Assembly (NCBI GenBank): GCA_964432925.1
Contig: CAYSPM010000019.1
Coordinates: 1-24,922 of the forward strand
DNA from: CAYNTC01 sp964432925
GTDB lineage: Bacteria > Planctomycetota > Phycisphaerae > Sedimentisphaerales > Anaerobacaceae
DNA: 24,922 nt
Direction of reading: 5' to 3'
Positions 8,483-16,233 of the stretch are shown here, piece by piece. The position numbers were made by a program, and so were the translations under genes. Position 1 is the stretch's first letter. Each line of letters starts with the position of its first letter. The notes beneath the pieces were generated by a model. It was not told the origin of the DNA, made no database searches, and saw only the letters and a program-made list of their open reading frames with translations.

Positions 8483-9049
8483 GGTATGTCACGTCGAATG
8501 ATGTTTACTTTGGCAAACGTGAGAAAATTCTTGAGAAAAGAGCAGTACTAAATGCAAATACTGTTCTTGAAAGAAAGTCTTTTAACAGTAAAATCGTAAC
8601 AACGGGAGGTGAAATCTCAGGTACAGTTGTCTCTTGCCAGTACAGACATTGCGCAGATCCAAAGGCTGACATAATAGCGTGCAGATAGTCAAATTGGGTT
8701 TTTGCTCCTTGTAATAGGTGCCACATTTTCGATTTTGAGTGCTTCTTTGCCCGTGAGGTTCGACGACCACGTGAACTGGAAAGGCGCCATCTGTGCTGTG
8801 ATTCTATGTGGAGTATTTTTGGGGCATCGGTTTATATTTCCTAACACATCCAGCAAAATATGTACAAGAAGGCCGTTGCTGGGATCAAGGCAACGATGGG
8901 TGGAACACAACCTACTTCTGTTGAAAGGCTAAAAGACCAGTGATTGCTTCGTCATCTGCTCCATCGGAAACCTGACCGGACTGCCCGCAATAACAACGGA
9001 CGGTATACGAGATACGAGCGACGAGTCACGGGCGACGGGTCACGATCCA
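8483..9049. other. stretch without a supported gene
   Basis: Two plus-strand open frames are the only hints. A start-less frame runs to TAG at 8686-8688 (…YFGKREKILEKRAVLNANTV…). A TTG-initiated frame at 8702-8932 opens with a hydrophobic segment (LLVIGATFSILSASLPV). Neither has a ribosome binding site or a family I recognise; they may be remnants. The last 48 bases belong to a heptamer repeat array. Confidence 0.5.
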
Positions 9050-9050
9050 C
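9002..9050 (+). repeat. array of seven 7-bp units
   Basis: Seven consecutive heptamers: GGTATAC, GAGATAC, GAGCGAC, GAGTCAC, GGGCGAC, GGGTCAC, GATCCAC. The consensus is G(A/G)GNNAC. The array ends exactly at the glnS stop codon (9050-9052, minus strand). Confidence 0.75.
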
Positions 9051-10174
9051 TATGCTTGCTGCGATTTTTGAATTTTAGACCAGGTGTCACGAAGCGAAAC
9101 AGTGCGGTTAAAGATGAGCTTGTCGTCGGCAGAATCAGGATCGATGCAAAAATAGCCGAGGCGTTCAAACTGGAACCGCTGTAGTGGCCTAGCATCTTTT
9201 AGTGAAGGCTCGACCTTACAGCCGGTAAGTATTTCAAGAGAATTTGGATTTAAGTTCGCTGTAAAATCCTGTCCTTCTTCCGAATCATCGGGGTCTTCCT
9301 TTGCAAAAAGGTGGTTGTAGAGTCTTACTTCCGTATCAATTGCGTGCCCTGCGCTGACCCAATGCAGTGTTGCCTTAACCTTGCGCCCATCGGGGGCGTC
9401 ACCACCTCGCGTAGCAGGATCGTAAGTGCAGTGAAGCCCTACTACTTCGCCATTGGCATCCTTAACCACATCTGTGCAGCGAACAAAATACGCGTATCGC
9501 AGCCGAACTTCTCGCCCCGGTGCCAGACGGTAGAACTTCTTTGGAGGCTCTTCCATGAAATCATCACGCTCGATAAAAAGCTCTCGCGAAAATGGAACCT
9601 TACGCGTACCCGCACCTGCGTCCTCCGGATTGTTGACAGCTTCCATCTGCTCGACTTTGTCTTTGGGATAGTTGTCGATAATCACTTTTAGTGGCCGAAG
9701 CACAGCCATCACGCGTGGCGAAGTCTTATTCAAATCGTCCCGGACGCAGTGCTCCAGAAGCGCCATATCCACTGTGCTGTTGAATTTATTTACGCCGATG
9801 ACATTACAGAAATTCCGAATCGACTGAGGCGAATAGCCTCGCCTTCGCAGGCCGCAGATGGTCGGCATTCGGGGGTCATCCCAGCCTGATACGTGACCCT
9901 GCTCTACGAGCTTGAGCAATTTGCGTTTGCTCATCACNNNNNNNNNNNNNNNNNNNNNNNNNNNNNNNNNNNNNNNNNNNNNNNNNNNNNNNNNNNNNNN
10001 NNNNNNNNNNNNNNNNNNNNNNNNNNNNNNNNNNNNNTACCCGTTCGGCTCCGGCGGAAAGCGTGTCACAACCCGTCCGTCCCATTTGCCGGTCTTGAGG
10101 TCGTCAGCAACAATCTGTCTTATGAAGTCGAGTCTTTCGACGGAAATATCTTCACCCATATCGAGCAGTTTCAT
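9050..10174 (-). CDS. glnS: glutamine--tRNA ligase, interrupted by an assembly gap
   Basis: This class I aminoacyl-tRNA synthetase charges tRNA-Gln. Before the gap are the N-terminal segment DFIRQIVADDL and FPPEPNG, the start of the HIGH-region signature. After the gap come VMSKRKL (the KMSKR-type loop), GWDDPRMPTICGLRRRGY, and the two-barrel anticodon-binding region (FSRELFIERDDF, PGREVRLRYAYFV, FNRTVSLRDTW). In the E. coli enzyme about 230 residues separate FPPEPNG from MSKR; here there are 100 N, so roughly 0.7 kb is absent and the length shown is wrong. I chose the ATG at 10174 (MKLLDMGED) over a GTG at 10207, because a likely -10 box lies at 10210-10215. The gene stands alone and is chromosomal housekeeping. 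Confidence 0.95.
   Translation of the reverse strand: MKLLDMGEDISVERLDFIRQIVADDLKTGKWDGRVVTRFPPEPNGXXXXXXXXXXXXXXXXXXXXXXXXXXXXXXXXXXVMSKRKLLKLVEQGHVSGWDDPRMPTICGLRRRGYSPQSIRNFCNVIGVNKFNSTVDMALLEHCVRDDLNKTSPRVMAVLRPLKVIIDNYPKDKVEQMEAVNNPEDAGAGTRKVPFSRELFIERDDFMEEPPKKFYRLAPGREVRLRYAYFVRCTDVVKDANGEVVGLHCTYDPATRGGDAPDGRKVKATLHWVSAGHAIDTEVRLYNHLFAKEDPDDSEEGQDFTANLNPNSLEILTGCKVEPSLKDARPLQRFQFERLGYFCIDPDSADDKLIFNRTVSLRDTWSKIQKSQQA
9938..10037. other. assembly gap (100 N)
   Basis: Exactly 100 N, the usual placeholder for a gap of unknown length. Judged by the missing GlnRS residues, about 0.7 kb is absent, including the HIGH motif and most of the Rossmann fold. Confidence 0.95.
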
Positions 10175-10209
10175 AAAAGCTTCAATTGCACTATCATAAG
10201 AAAACACAT

Positions 10210-10237
10210 ATTGTAGCCACTTGCATGCAGATTTACA
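10210..10237 (-). promoter_or_regulatory. candidate sigma-70-type promoter of glnS
   Basis: Read on the minus strand: TGTAAA (10237-10232), a 16-base spacer, and TACAAT (10215-10210), five of six matches to the -10 consensus. It ends 36 bases before the ATG at 10174. The -35 box is weak. Confidence 0.35.
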
Positions 10238-10413
10238 GAGCTATTTATAGATATTTGATGAAACTAAGCGGAGAGCTTAAAACTGAAAATTCAAAAAGTT
10301 CTAAGTTTTACGCTATGGCTTTGCATTTTGCGTTTGCAGTCGGCTTAGAATTTGGCAAGACTCAAGAAGAGGCATTATCGCTTATACAAATCCGTGTACT
10401 GAAGAGCCCAATG

Positions 10414-10429
10414 TTCGGCTTCGCCTCAG
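10414..10429 (-). repeat. dispersed small repeat, copy A
   Basis: On the minus strand it reads CTGAGGCGAAGCCGAA, nearly the same as the core of the element at 11003-11021 and in the opposite orientation. It lies just downstream of the thioesterase stop. With neighbouring bases it forms a GGCTTC/GAAGCC hairpin (10417-10438). Confidence 0.45.
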
Positions 10430-10439
10430 CGAGAAGCCT

Positions 10440-10865
10440 TTAACCTTCCTTAGGATACATGAATTCCGGTATTCGCTGAATCTTTCCGTTGGCATCCACG
10501 CAAGCAAGTATACTGAAGCCTTCAGCTAAAAGCACGCCATCGCTGGCCCGACTTAGTTTGTAGGTGTGCTCAATTTTGCTGACGGTGACATTCGAGCAGA
10601 TGGTCTCAAGATGCAGTTTCTCATCGTATTCGGCGGGACTCCGGTATTTTATATGCAGCTCAGCAACAACAAAGAACATGCCGGCTTTTTCAAGGTCTTT
10701 ATATGCTTTGCCGTTAGCGCGGAGTAGTTCGGTTCGGCCCATTTCAAACCAAACCGGGTATACGCTGTGATGTACCACGCCGCCTTTATCTGTCTCGGCG
10801 TACCGTGGAACGATTGTGATTGTTTGACTTTGGATCGTTGATTTTTTTGAAAGCTCTATTTCCAT
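10440..10865 (-). CDS. YbgC/FadM-family acyl-CoA thioesterase (hot-dog fold)
   Basis: The protein has 141 residues, the usual size for a single 4HBT hot-dog domain. The signature RYAETDKGGVVHHSVYPVWF spans residues 21-40: Asp26 is at the position of the catalytic aspartate of YbgC (normally DTDxxGVVYH), followed by GVVHH and the helix FEMGRTELLR. The second half, LHIKYRSPAEYDEKLHLET and ILACVDANGKIQRIP, is typical of the family. Members hydrolyse acyl-CoA thioesters in the cytoplasm; substrate chain length cannot be read from sequence. The tol-pal genes often found next to ybgC are absent. A GGGCTG just before the ATG may be the ribosome binding site. The gene is isolated and flanked by inverted copies of a small repeat. 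Confidence 0.88.
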   Translation of the reverse strand: MEIELSKKSTIQSQTITIVPRYAETDKGGVVHHSVYPVWFEMGRTELLRANGKAYKDLEKAGMFFVVAELHIKYRSPAEYDEKLHLETICSNVTVSKIEHTYKLSRASDGVLLAEGFSILACVDANGKIQRIPEFMYPKEG

Positions 10866-11002
10866 TCAGCCCAAAATAACAAATCAGCTTTCTCCACGCA
10901 AGTACGAAGATGAACCGTTACCCTCCCACCGATTGTGGAAGGAGATTTTTTCATTACTTTATCCCAGACTTATTATTGGGCTGAATTCCGCATTAAGGCT
11001 TG

Positions 11003-11021
11003 CCCTGAGCGAAGCCGAGGG
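11003..11021 (+). repeat. dispersed small repeat, copy B
   Basis: CCCTGAGCGAAGCCGAGGG: CCC and GGG ends flank the core CTGAGCGAAGCCGA. Similar short elements (CCCTGAGCGAAGCCGAAGGG and variants) occur scattered in intergenic DNA of many bacterial genomes. Copy A lies on the other side of the thioesterase gene in inverted orientation. Confidence 0.5.
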
Positions 11022-11109
11022 ATCCAAAATCTCAACTAACGTTATGAGTCAGGCGCGATGGTAAGGCACGGCGCGACTTATCGTCGTCTAGTGAGTCCAG
11101 TTGAATACT

Positions 11110-12003
11110 CTAAATGAAAGAGCCCCGTTCCAATGCCTTTTCAGGATCGTACCAGATGGCTTTGACAAAATTCTGGAGCTCGCATGCAAATTGCCAGATA
11201 ACTCCTGGATCAATCGGATGTCCTTTATGATGCTTGTTGACGTAGTCATAGTCGTTACGTTTGCCAAATGGGAGCCTCTTCGCATGACGAATTAGGAAAA
11301 CATTATCAATTGCTGTTAGCCTGCAATCTTCGGGCTCCATGTCAAGGTATTCAACGAGGACATAGTAGCGAGACATTGGACAACCCTGTTTGAGTCGAGC
11401 TGCCGTGCCCGCTGCTTCTTGGAACATCGTCTTGTCCAGGTTGACTTTGCATTCGGCTGCAAGGACAGCCAAGGTAAGAGTTCCGCTCTGAGTGTGCGCG
11501 TCACCAAATTCGGGCACTGACGAAAACTTGTAGAAGATGGACTTGCCCAAGGTAAAGTCTGTATCCTTTTCCTTTATCTCCACACGTGGCTTCTCGCAAA
11601 GCTCTTGGATGCTCGCGGGTGTGAAGGCAAGAGACATAAAAGCACGCTGTGGGCCGACACAAAGCTCAAAGTCTGGAAGTCCATCAAGAACCCGTGCGTC
11701 CACTAGTTGAATCAGGAATTCTTCGATCACGGAATTATCTAGCTTTAGTTGTCCTTTCTGCCGGATGAGGAACGGGGAGCCCGATCGAATAATTAGGTCG
11801 ACCTCAAGTGTATCTTTATACTCATTAAGCAGTCTGGTGAGTTCATCAACTCGTTCGTGTCCTGTAGATTGCACCGCCTCGATTTGGGCAATCCAGTTCT
11901 GATAGGCGTCAAGAGCTTCTGACAATATCTGTTTATCTGTTTCGGTGCACCTAGGATTATTCAACGCGGCTCTTAATTTGTCTTTGTGAGGTGTTTGGGT
12001 CAT
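11110..12003 (-). CDS. Bpu10I-family type II restriction endonuclease
   Basis: The protein has 297 residues. The pattern LLNEYKDTLEVDLII, FLIRQKGQLKLDNSVIEEFL, VGPQRAFMS and AAECKVNLDKTMFQEA matches the Bpu10I restriction endonuclease family as I remember it. Glu184 and Lys186 (E-C-K) fit the ExK half of a PD-(D/E)XK active site; Asp168 is a candidate upstream acidic residue. Bpu10I itself cuts the asymmetric site CCTNAGC; the site of this enzyme is unknown. The ATG overlaps the methyltransferase stop as TGATG, and AAGGAA lies 8 bases upstream inside that gene, so translation is coupled. Making the methylase first is the usual protective order. No frameshift was seen. Confidence 0.8.
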   Translation of the reverse strand: MTQTPHKDKLRAALNNPRCTETDKQILSEALDAYQNWIAQIEAVQSTGHERVDELTRLLNEYKDTLEVDLIIRSGSPFLIRQKGQLKLDNSVIEEFLIQLVDARVLDGLPDFELCVGPQRAFMSLAFTPASIQELCEKPRVEIKEKDTDFTLGKSIFYKFSSVPEFGDAHTQSGTLTLAVLAAECKVNLDKTMFQEAAGTAARLKQGCPMSRYYVLVEYLDMEPEDCRLTAIDNVFLIRHAKRLPFGKRNDYDYVNKHHKGHPIDPGVIWQFACELQNFVKAIWYDPEKALERGSFI

Positions 12004-13208
12004 CAGATTATTCCTTTTTTGCTAAACATAGGAGAGGGCTCTATTAGGCTGATTTCTGACAATGCGTCTGCAATGTCACCTTCAACGTCACCTTCAGCTA
12101 TCTTCGTAGCCTCTTCGAGATGCCTTTCAGCAATACTCCTAGCATGTCCAGCGTGTGCATAAGCCGAGGCCTTCCTGAGTACAAGAATGTCTTCCTTGAT
12201 TCTCTTCCCGAATCGATTTGTGAAGATACGTTCTTCACCCATCTCTTCGCGATAACACCCAAGAGACATTGCGACTTCAAGAATGATATGGGAATTTGAG
12301 AACGGTATCCCACGAACGCGGGATTCTCTGCCAACGACTAAAATCAGTAACCCTTGATTCTTGAGACAATGTGTAAAACTGGCGAGAGCTTGCTCCATTT
12401 CAAGCGCATACTGAACTACGGTTCTAAAGCGATTACCTCGGTTCTTCCTGTTTGAGCCAATCTCACTCTTCGCAATCTTCAATAGATCAAATCCGATAAC
12501 CTCAACTATGGATCGGTAGTTCTGGTGGTAGTTGAATACGTTTATGTAGGGGGGGCTAGTGAGAATAACGTCAGCATCGCCTCTGAGCCACTGATGGGCT
12601 AGGCGAGCATCACACAAATCGGCCGTCAGGTCTTTCGTCGTGAATGGAAGATCCAGCAAGTGACGCTTCATTATATCGAAAGATCTATAAATTGATGATG
12701 TGATTTCTCCTTTACCTGTTTTCTCAGTATGAAAAAGAGAATTCAGAGCAAAAACCATTTCGTTCTTGTTGTCGATTTGGTCTAGCAGATCACCCGCGAA
12801 TTGAATCAATTTGTGATACCGATCTCGAAAATGTGTCTTTATTTCGAAAAGAGGAAGATTGTTGTATGAACCAACCATAGAATTGATTCGGGATGAGAGG
12901 GATTCGACAAGCTCTTCCCGCTCCTGCGCTGGAAGCCTCGCTAAGGTCACGAATCGAGCCATAGCGTAAGCGGCTGGGTTTATCTCAAATCCGACTGATG
13001 GTAGATCACGTCTAGCGGATTCCAAAAGAACTGTGCCGCTTCCACAAAACGGATCGAATGTTGTATCTGTGGAACAAGTAAAAGTGTCCAGCATGTATTC
13101 AACGAATTCGGGAGTAAATTGACCACGCCAGTTGAAGATATTCGACCGAGTCTTCTCAATGACATCCAGTTTGCTTCTGCTTAGGATAGTATTGCTTTGC
13201 TTTCTCAT
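12003..13208 (-). CDS. DNA methyltransferase (amino-type, N4-cytosine/N6-adenine) of the R-M system
   Basis: About 401 residues from the ATG at 13208; a TTG at 13229 would add seven. The S-adenosylmethionine motif FDPFCGSGTVLLE (51-63) comes first, preceded by FTPEFVEYML (motif X region) and followed by GFEINPAAYAMARF (motif II). The catalytic TSPPYINVFNY (217-227) lies about 160 residues later, after a helical segment that may be the target-recognition region, which is an alpha-like motif order. TSPPY marks transfer to an exocyclic amino group, not to C5. It presumably methylates and protects the site cut by the Bpu10I-like enzyme encoded immediately downstream. Bpu10I is reported to use two C5-type methylases, so this pairing differs. 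The C-terminal 60 residues are acidic and helical. Confidence 0.88.
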   Translation of the reverse strand: MRKQSNTILSRSKLDVIEKTRSNIFNWRGQFTPEFVEYMLDTFTCSTDTTFDPFCGSGTVLLESARRDLPSVGFEINPAAYAMARFVTLARLPAQEREELVESLSSRINSMVGSYNNLPLFEIKTHFRDRYHKLIQFAGDLLDQIDNKNEMVFALNSLFHTEKTGKGEITSSIYRSFDIMKRHLLDLPFTTKDLTADLCDARLAHQWLRGDADVILTSPPYINVFNYHQNYRSIVEVIGFDLLKIAKSEIGSNRKNRGNRFRTVVQYALEMEQALASFTHCLKNQGLLILVVGRESRVRGIPFSNSHIILEVAMSLGCYREEMGEERIFTNRFGKRIKEDILVLRKASAYAHAGHARSIAERHLEEATKIAEGDVEGDIADALSEISLIEPSPMFSKKGII

Positions 13209-13355
13209 ATTTTTTTCTAAGATGCCCAACTATTGTTTATCTGGTTTTAGTATAGTAATATCTTGTCGGCGTCACGTATGTATCGGTCGTATCTCGTGAA
13301 TTTTGTATCCTGTTGGTTTCGGTGTACATAGAATATCTTATGATCTTATTTTATT

Positions 13356-14309
13356 TCAACTGAATTTCAACCAGAAGTCGGGAGATTCTTCTAATTGCAA
13401 TCTTATCGTCTTATCCACGGACGCTGCAAGCCAGCGTTTTATGGGTGTCAACGCTCCCAAAGATGCAAGGACATCGCCATCCATGTCTTTGGTAGTTTTA
13501 TCACCCTTGCAGTATGCGTTAAGTGTATTGGAAATAGCTCTCAGCCTATCACAAAGTGGGCTTAGCTTGAGATTTCGCGAACAGCATGCGTATGGCTTCT
13601 CCGGGCGGAGGTCTCCGCCGACTGCCTTTAGAATAATAACAAGACCTCCAACAAAGTCCCAGTGGCACGGCATTAATAGATCAATAGCCATTGCCAGAGA
13701 AATCTCAGCTTTCCGGCCATCCACCGTATCATGTATGATTGTATTTTTAGTTTGTTCCGGGAAGGCGGAGCCGTCTTTGTAATGTTCTCCCGCTGGATTC
13801 GCGCCTGGCTCGCCATAGTCACCAACATCCAAGGCAAGTCTATGATAGATGCAATTCGGGTCCAAGGCCTGGCTAACCTTGTCGACGATTCGCTGGATCT
13901 GCCATATCTTACGAGGGCTTGGCTGGCCAATGAAGCTCAATAACTTATCTGCTCGGATACCGCCTACGTCGAGATTCATATCCCTGTCGGCTGGATTTTT
14001 GCACCAACTCGAAAGTATACGGTGGCAATTCTGTAGTTCTTTTTTACGTTTTGGCGGCCGCTCATTTGACTGCTTTGGGCAGCTTCCATTACCTATGGCT
14101 CTGGCAATAAGCTCTGCTTCTTTATCAGCCTCATGGTAGCACGATTCGAAACGCGTGATAAGCTGTCTTATTTGCTTTGTGTCCTCATCTAGCGGAGCAA
14201 TAGAGTCTTCCATCCTATCGATATCCAGAATCTCAGCATCGTCTTTTGTGACGCAGTTCTGCCACCAAGGCCTGCACTCCCGTCTGCTTGTTTCTGTCTC
14301 CTGACTCAT
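13356..14309 (-). CDS. unrecognised 317-residue protein upstream of the R-M genes
   Basis: I do not recognise a family. The N-terminal third is charged, with many Asp, Glu and Lys and a basic PPKRKKE stretch near residue 90. The middle contains IRADKLLSFIGQPSPRKIWQIQRIVDKVSQ, which looks helical, then aspartate-rich LALDVGDYGEPG and a more hydrophobic MAIDLLMPCHWDFVGGLVIIL segment that is short for a membrane helix. No signal peptide is seen. I chose the ATG at 14309 over a TTG at 14321 because GGGTGAT precedes it. It is on the same strand as the methyltransferase, 147 bases upstream, so it may be cotranscribed with the restriction-modification genes; a regulatory or accessory role would be a guess. 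Confidence 0.6.
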   Translation of the reverse strand: MSQETETSRRECRPWWQNCVTKDDAEILDIDRMEDSIAPLDEDTKQIRQLITRFESCYHEADKEAELIARAIGNGSCPKQSNERPPKRKKELQNCHRILSSWCKNPADRDMNLDVGGIRADKLLSFIGQPSPRKIWQIQRIVDKVSQALDPNCIYHRLALDVGDYGEPGANPAGEHYKDGSAFPEQTKNTIIHDTVDGRKAEISLAMAIDLLMPCHWDFVGGLVIILKAVGGDLRPEKPYACCSRNLKLSPLCDRLRAISNTLNAYCKGDKTTKDMDGDVLASLGALTPIKRWLAASVDKTIRLQLEESPDFWLKFS

Positions 14310-14324
14310 CAGATCACCCAATTA

Positions 14325-14353
14325 TTGATAATGCCGTTCCATTAATTGTCCAA
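14325..14353 (-). promoter_or_regulatory. candidate promoter for the 14309 gene and R-M genes
   Basis: On the minus strand TTGGAC (14353-14348) is followed by a 17-base spacer and TATCAA (14330-14325). Both hexamers match the sigma-70 consensus at four of six positions with ideal spacing. It ends 15 bases before the ATG at 14309. Confidence 0.35.
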
Positions 14354-14508
14354 GACGAATCTCTATCTGCATTCATTCTCCACAACTATCAAGCCGGCTC
14401 ATAAAACTCTCGCTTCAGAACAGCCTGCCCTACCCAAGTTCACTCGGACGCGGCCGGCCGGAGACGGCTCGAACGACCGACGAGCAAAGTTCCCGCAAAC
14501 AGAAGCTC

Positions 14509-14796
14509 TCAAAGAGTGGCAGGGTACACCTGAATGGCCCATTTTCTTGAGTCGGCGCCTACGACCGGAATACAACTCGACAACTCGTTATCTGCCGACT
14601 CTGGTGCAACTCTATTTTTCAGGGTTGGTTTACTTCTGCTGATCTCCTGCAGAGCTGCTTGACCACCTTTGCCATATAATTGTTTGAAGCGATAAAAGCT
14701 GTCTCTTGAGTAGCCGAAAATCTTGCATGCTCTTGAGACATTTCCGAGTTGTTTGGCCAGTTCCAGTAGGCCGATTTTGTTTTTGATGATTTTTTG
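14509..14796 (-). pseudogene. IS481-type transposase N-terminal fragment
   Basis: The open frame has no start codon and lies between stops at 14797-14799 and 14509-14511. It reads KNKIGLLELAKQLGNVSRAC, then KIFGYSRDSFYRFKQLYGKGGQAALQEISRSKPTLKNRV, the helix-turn-helix start of IS481-family transposases. Similarity ends near 14600; the remaining codons (to TGA) do not continue the family, and the DDE catalytic domain is missing. Its upstream end lies 10 bases from the alcohol dehydrogenase stop codon. The rest of the 14322-14508 stretch has a GC-rich part but no gene I can support. Confidence 0.75.
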
Positions 14797-14805
14797 TTAC
14801 GCTAA

Positions 14806-15837
14806 TCAACCAGCGCCAATCTTTAACACCCCAGCCCCCTGGATTTTCCCCTGTTTGAGCAGGAATAAAGCCTGGTTAGCTTGCTCTAAGGGAAATTCTT
14901 GTACTTCCGGAACGATAGGAATTTCAGCAGCCAAAGGCAAAAACTCTTCAACATCACTTCTGGTGATGTTTGCTACGCTCTTTATCTCTTTTTCCAGCCA
15001 GATATGAGTAGCGTAATCCAACTTCAGCAAATTCTCTTTATCGTTAACCTCTTTTCTAATCGCATTTATAACTACTCGCCCACCCTTTTGAAGTACTGCC
15101 AGCGCCTCGACGACCGGTTGCCATGCTGGTGTGAAATCGATCGCGCAGTTAAGTTTTGCCGGCGGCGTTTCGCCGGTTGCCCCCACCCAATCCGCACCAA
15201 GCTGTTTAGCCAGGTTCTGGTGCTCCACTTGCCCCGGCCTTGTGAAAACAAACACTTTACAGTTCTTATACTTATGTTTGACTATCTGTATCACAATATG
15301 AGCTGAAGCCCCAAAACCAAACAGCCCAAGGACTTGACCATCCTGCAGATTCGTCAACTTTACTGCCCTGTAGCCTATCGCACCGGCACAGAGAAGTGGA
15401 GCTGCCTGAGAATCCGAAAATCGCTCCGGGATCAAATAAGCAAATTCTTCAGAAACAATCGTGTATTCTGCATAGCCGCCATCAGCGTCACAACCAGTAC
15501 CGCGAAACTCGGGGCACAAGTTCTCCATATCAGACCGGCAAAAGTCACACTTTCCGCAGGCTGAATTTATCCAGGCGATTCCTACACGGTCTCCCACCTT
15601 GAACTTCGTCGCTCCGGAACCCAGGCGGTCAACCCTTCCGACAATCTCATGGCCAAGAATGATGGGCAGTTTGGCCTGGAGCCGGCCTTCAATTTCATCA
15701 AGCTCGGTATGGCAGACGCCGCAAGCCAAAACCTTAACCAAAATCTGTTTAGGTCCAGGCTCAGGCCTCTGCATTTCCACCAACTCTAAAGGCCGCTCTT
15801 CGATCGATACCGTCTTTTTTAGAACCATTGCCTTCAT
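14806..15837 (-). CDS. zinc-dependent alcohol dehydrogenase (MDR family, AdhP-like)
   Basis: The protein has 343 residues, full length for the medium-chain dehydrogenase family. The N-terminal GroES-like domain contains CGVCHTELDEIEG (catalytic zinc Cys near residue 39) and GHEIVGRV (zinc His/Glu near 62). The structural zinc lobe is CGKCDFCRSDMENLC. The cofactor-binding turn GLFGFGASAH and the C-terminal domain are complete. These enzymes oxidise alcohols or reduce aldehydes with NAD(P) in the cytoplasm; substrate cannot be told. A strong AAGGGGA lies 8 bases before the ATG. The ATG overlaps the stop of a short upstream frame (ATGA), indicating translational coupling. Confidence 0.93.
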   Translation of the reverse strand: MKAMVLKKTVSIEERPLELVEMQRPEPGPKQILVKVLACGVCHTELDEIEGRLQAKLPIILGHEIVGRVDRLGSGATKFKVGDRVGIAWINSACGKCDFCRSDMENLCPEFRGTGCDADGGYAEYTIVSEEFAYLIPERFSDSQAAPLLCAGAIGYRAVKLTNLQDGQVLGLFGFGASAHIVIQIVKHKYKNCKVFVFTRPGQVEHQNLAKQLGADWVGATGETPPAKLNCAIDFTPAWQPVVEALAVLQKGGRVVINAIRKEVNDKENLLKLDYATHIWLEKEIKSVANITRSDVEEFLPLAAEIPIVPEVQEFPLEQANQALFLLKQGKIQGAGVLKIGAG

Positions 15838-16007
15838 CTATCAGGTCCCCTTGTAGTTTTGATTCGCCACAAATTCTCAGCAAGCTGTTCAATATAGCCG
15901 GCGTTTTCGAGCTCATATTTCCATTTTAATAATCTTGCTGAGTCACCCAGTCGTGCAAGCTGCCTGACAATAATGATTATAGCTCCCAGACAATAAATCT
16001 TCAACAA
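15834..16007 (-). CDS. small reading frame coupled to the alcohol dehydrogenase, possibly a fragment
   Basis: An open frame extends from a stop at 16095-16097 to TGA at 15836-15834, which overlaps the dehydrogenase ATG as ATGA. It reads FHAYFQSILNGSLLKIY, then VRQLARLGDSARLLKWKYEL and ENAGYIEQLAENLWRIKTTR, with even, helical, protein-like composition. There is no ATG or GTG; the first possible start is TTG at 16007-16005 (57 residues), but the protein-like composition continues upstream to about 16070, so the true gene may have lost its 5' end. I do not recognise a family. The exact coupling to the next gene is the main evidence that it is, or was, translated. Bases 16098-16233 hold no supported gene. 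Confidence 0.45.
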   Translation of the reverse strand: MLKIYCLGAIIIIVRQLARLGDSARLLKWKYELENAGYIEQLAENLWRIKTTRGPDR

Positions 16008-16233
16008 ACTGCCGTTAAGGATAGATTGAAAATAGGCGTGAAAGTTGGCAATTGCCGCCGAAGTTATTGTCGTACACTGCTCATTTAAAGCACGTCAAGA
16101 AATTCTAAAGATTATTGGATGAGTATTTGCCAATCCAAACATTGACTTACAATTTACCGCCTCATTTAGGGTCTGCATGCCCAAAGAATTTGATAGTAAA
16201 AACACAGGCTAAATCTGTCACCTATACAATTGG

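Noticed and set aside
9002..9050. CRISPR array
   Set aside because: Units are only 7 bp with no spacers and no cas genes.
10186..10443. Plus-strand frame of up to 85 codons (ATG also at 10258)
   Set aside because: It overlaps the glnS promoter region, has no ribosome binding site and no recognisable family, and ends in the dispersed repeat.
14346..14642. 98-codon plus-strand frame
   Set aside because: It is antisense to the IS481 fragment and has random-like composition.
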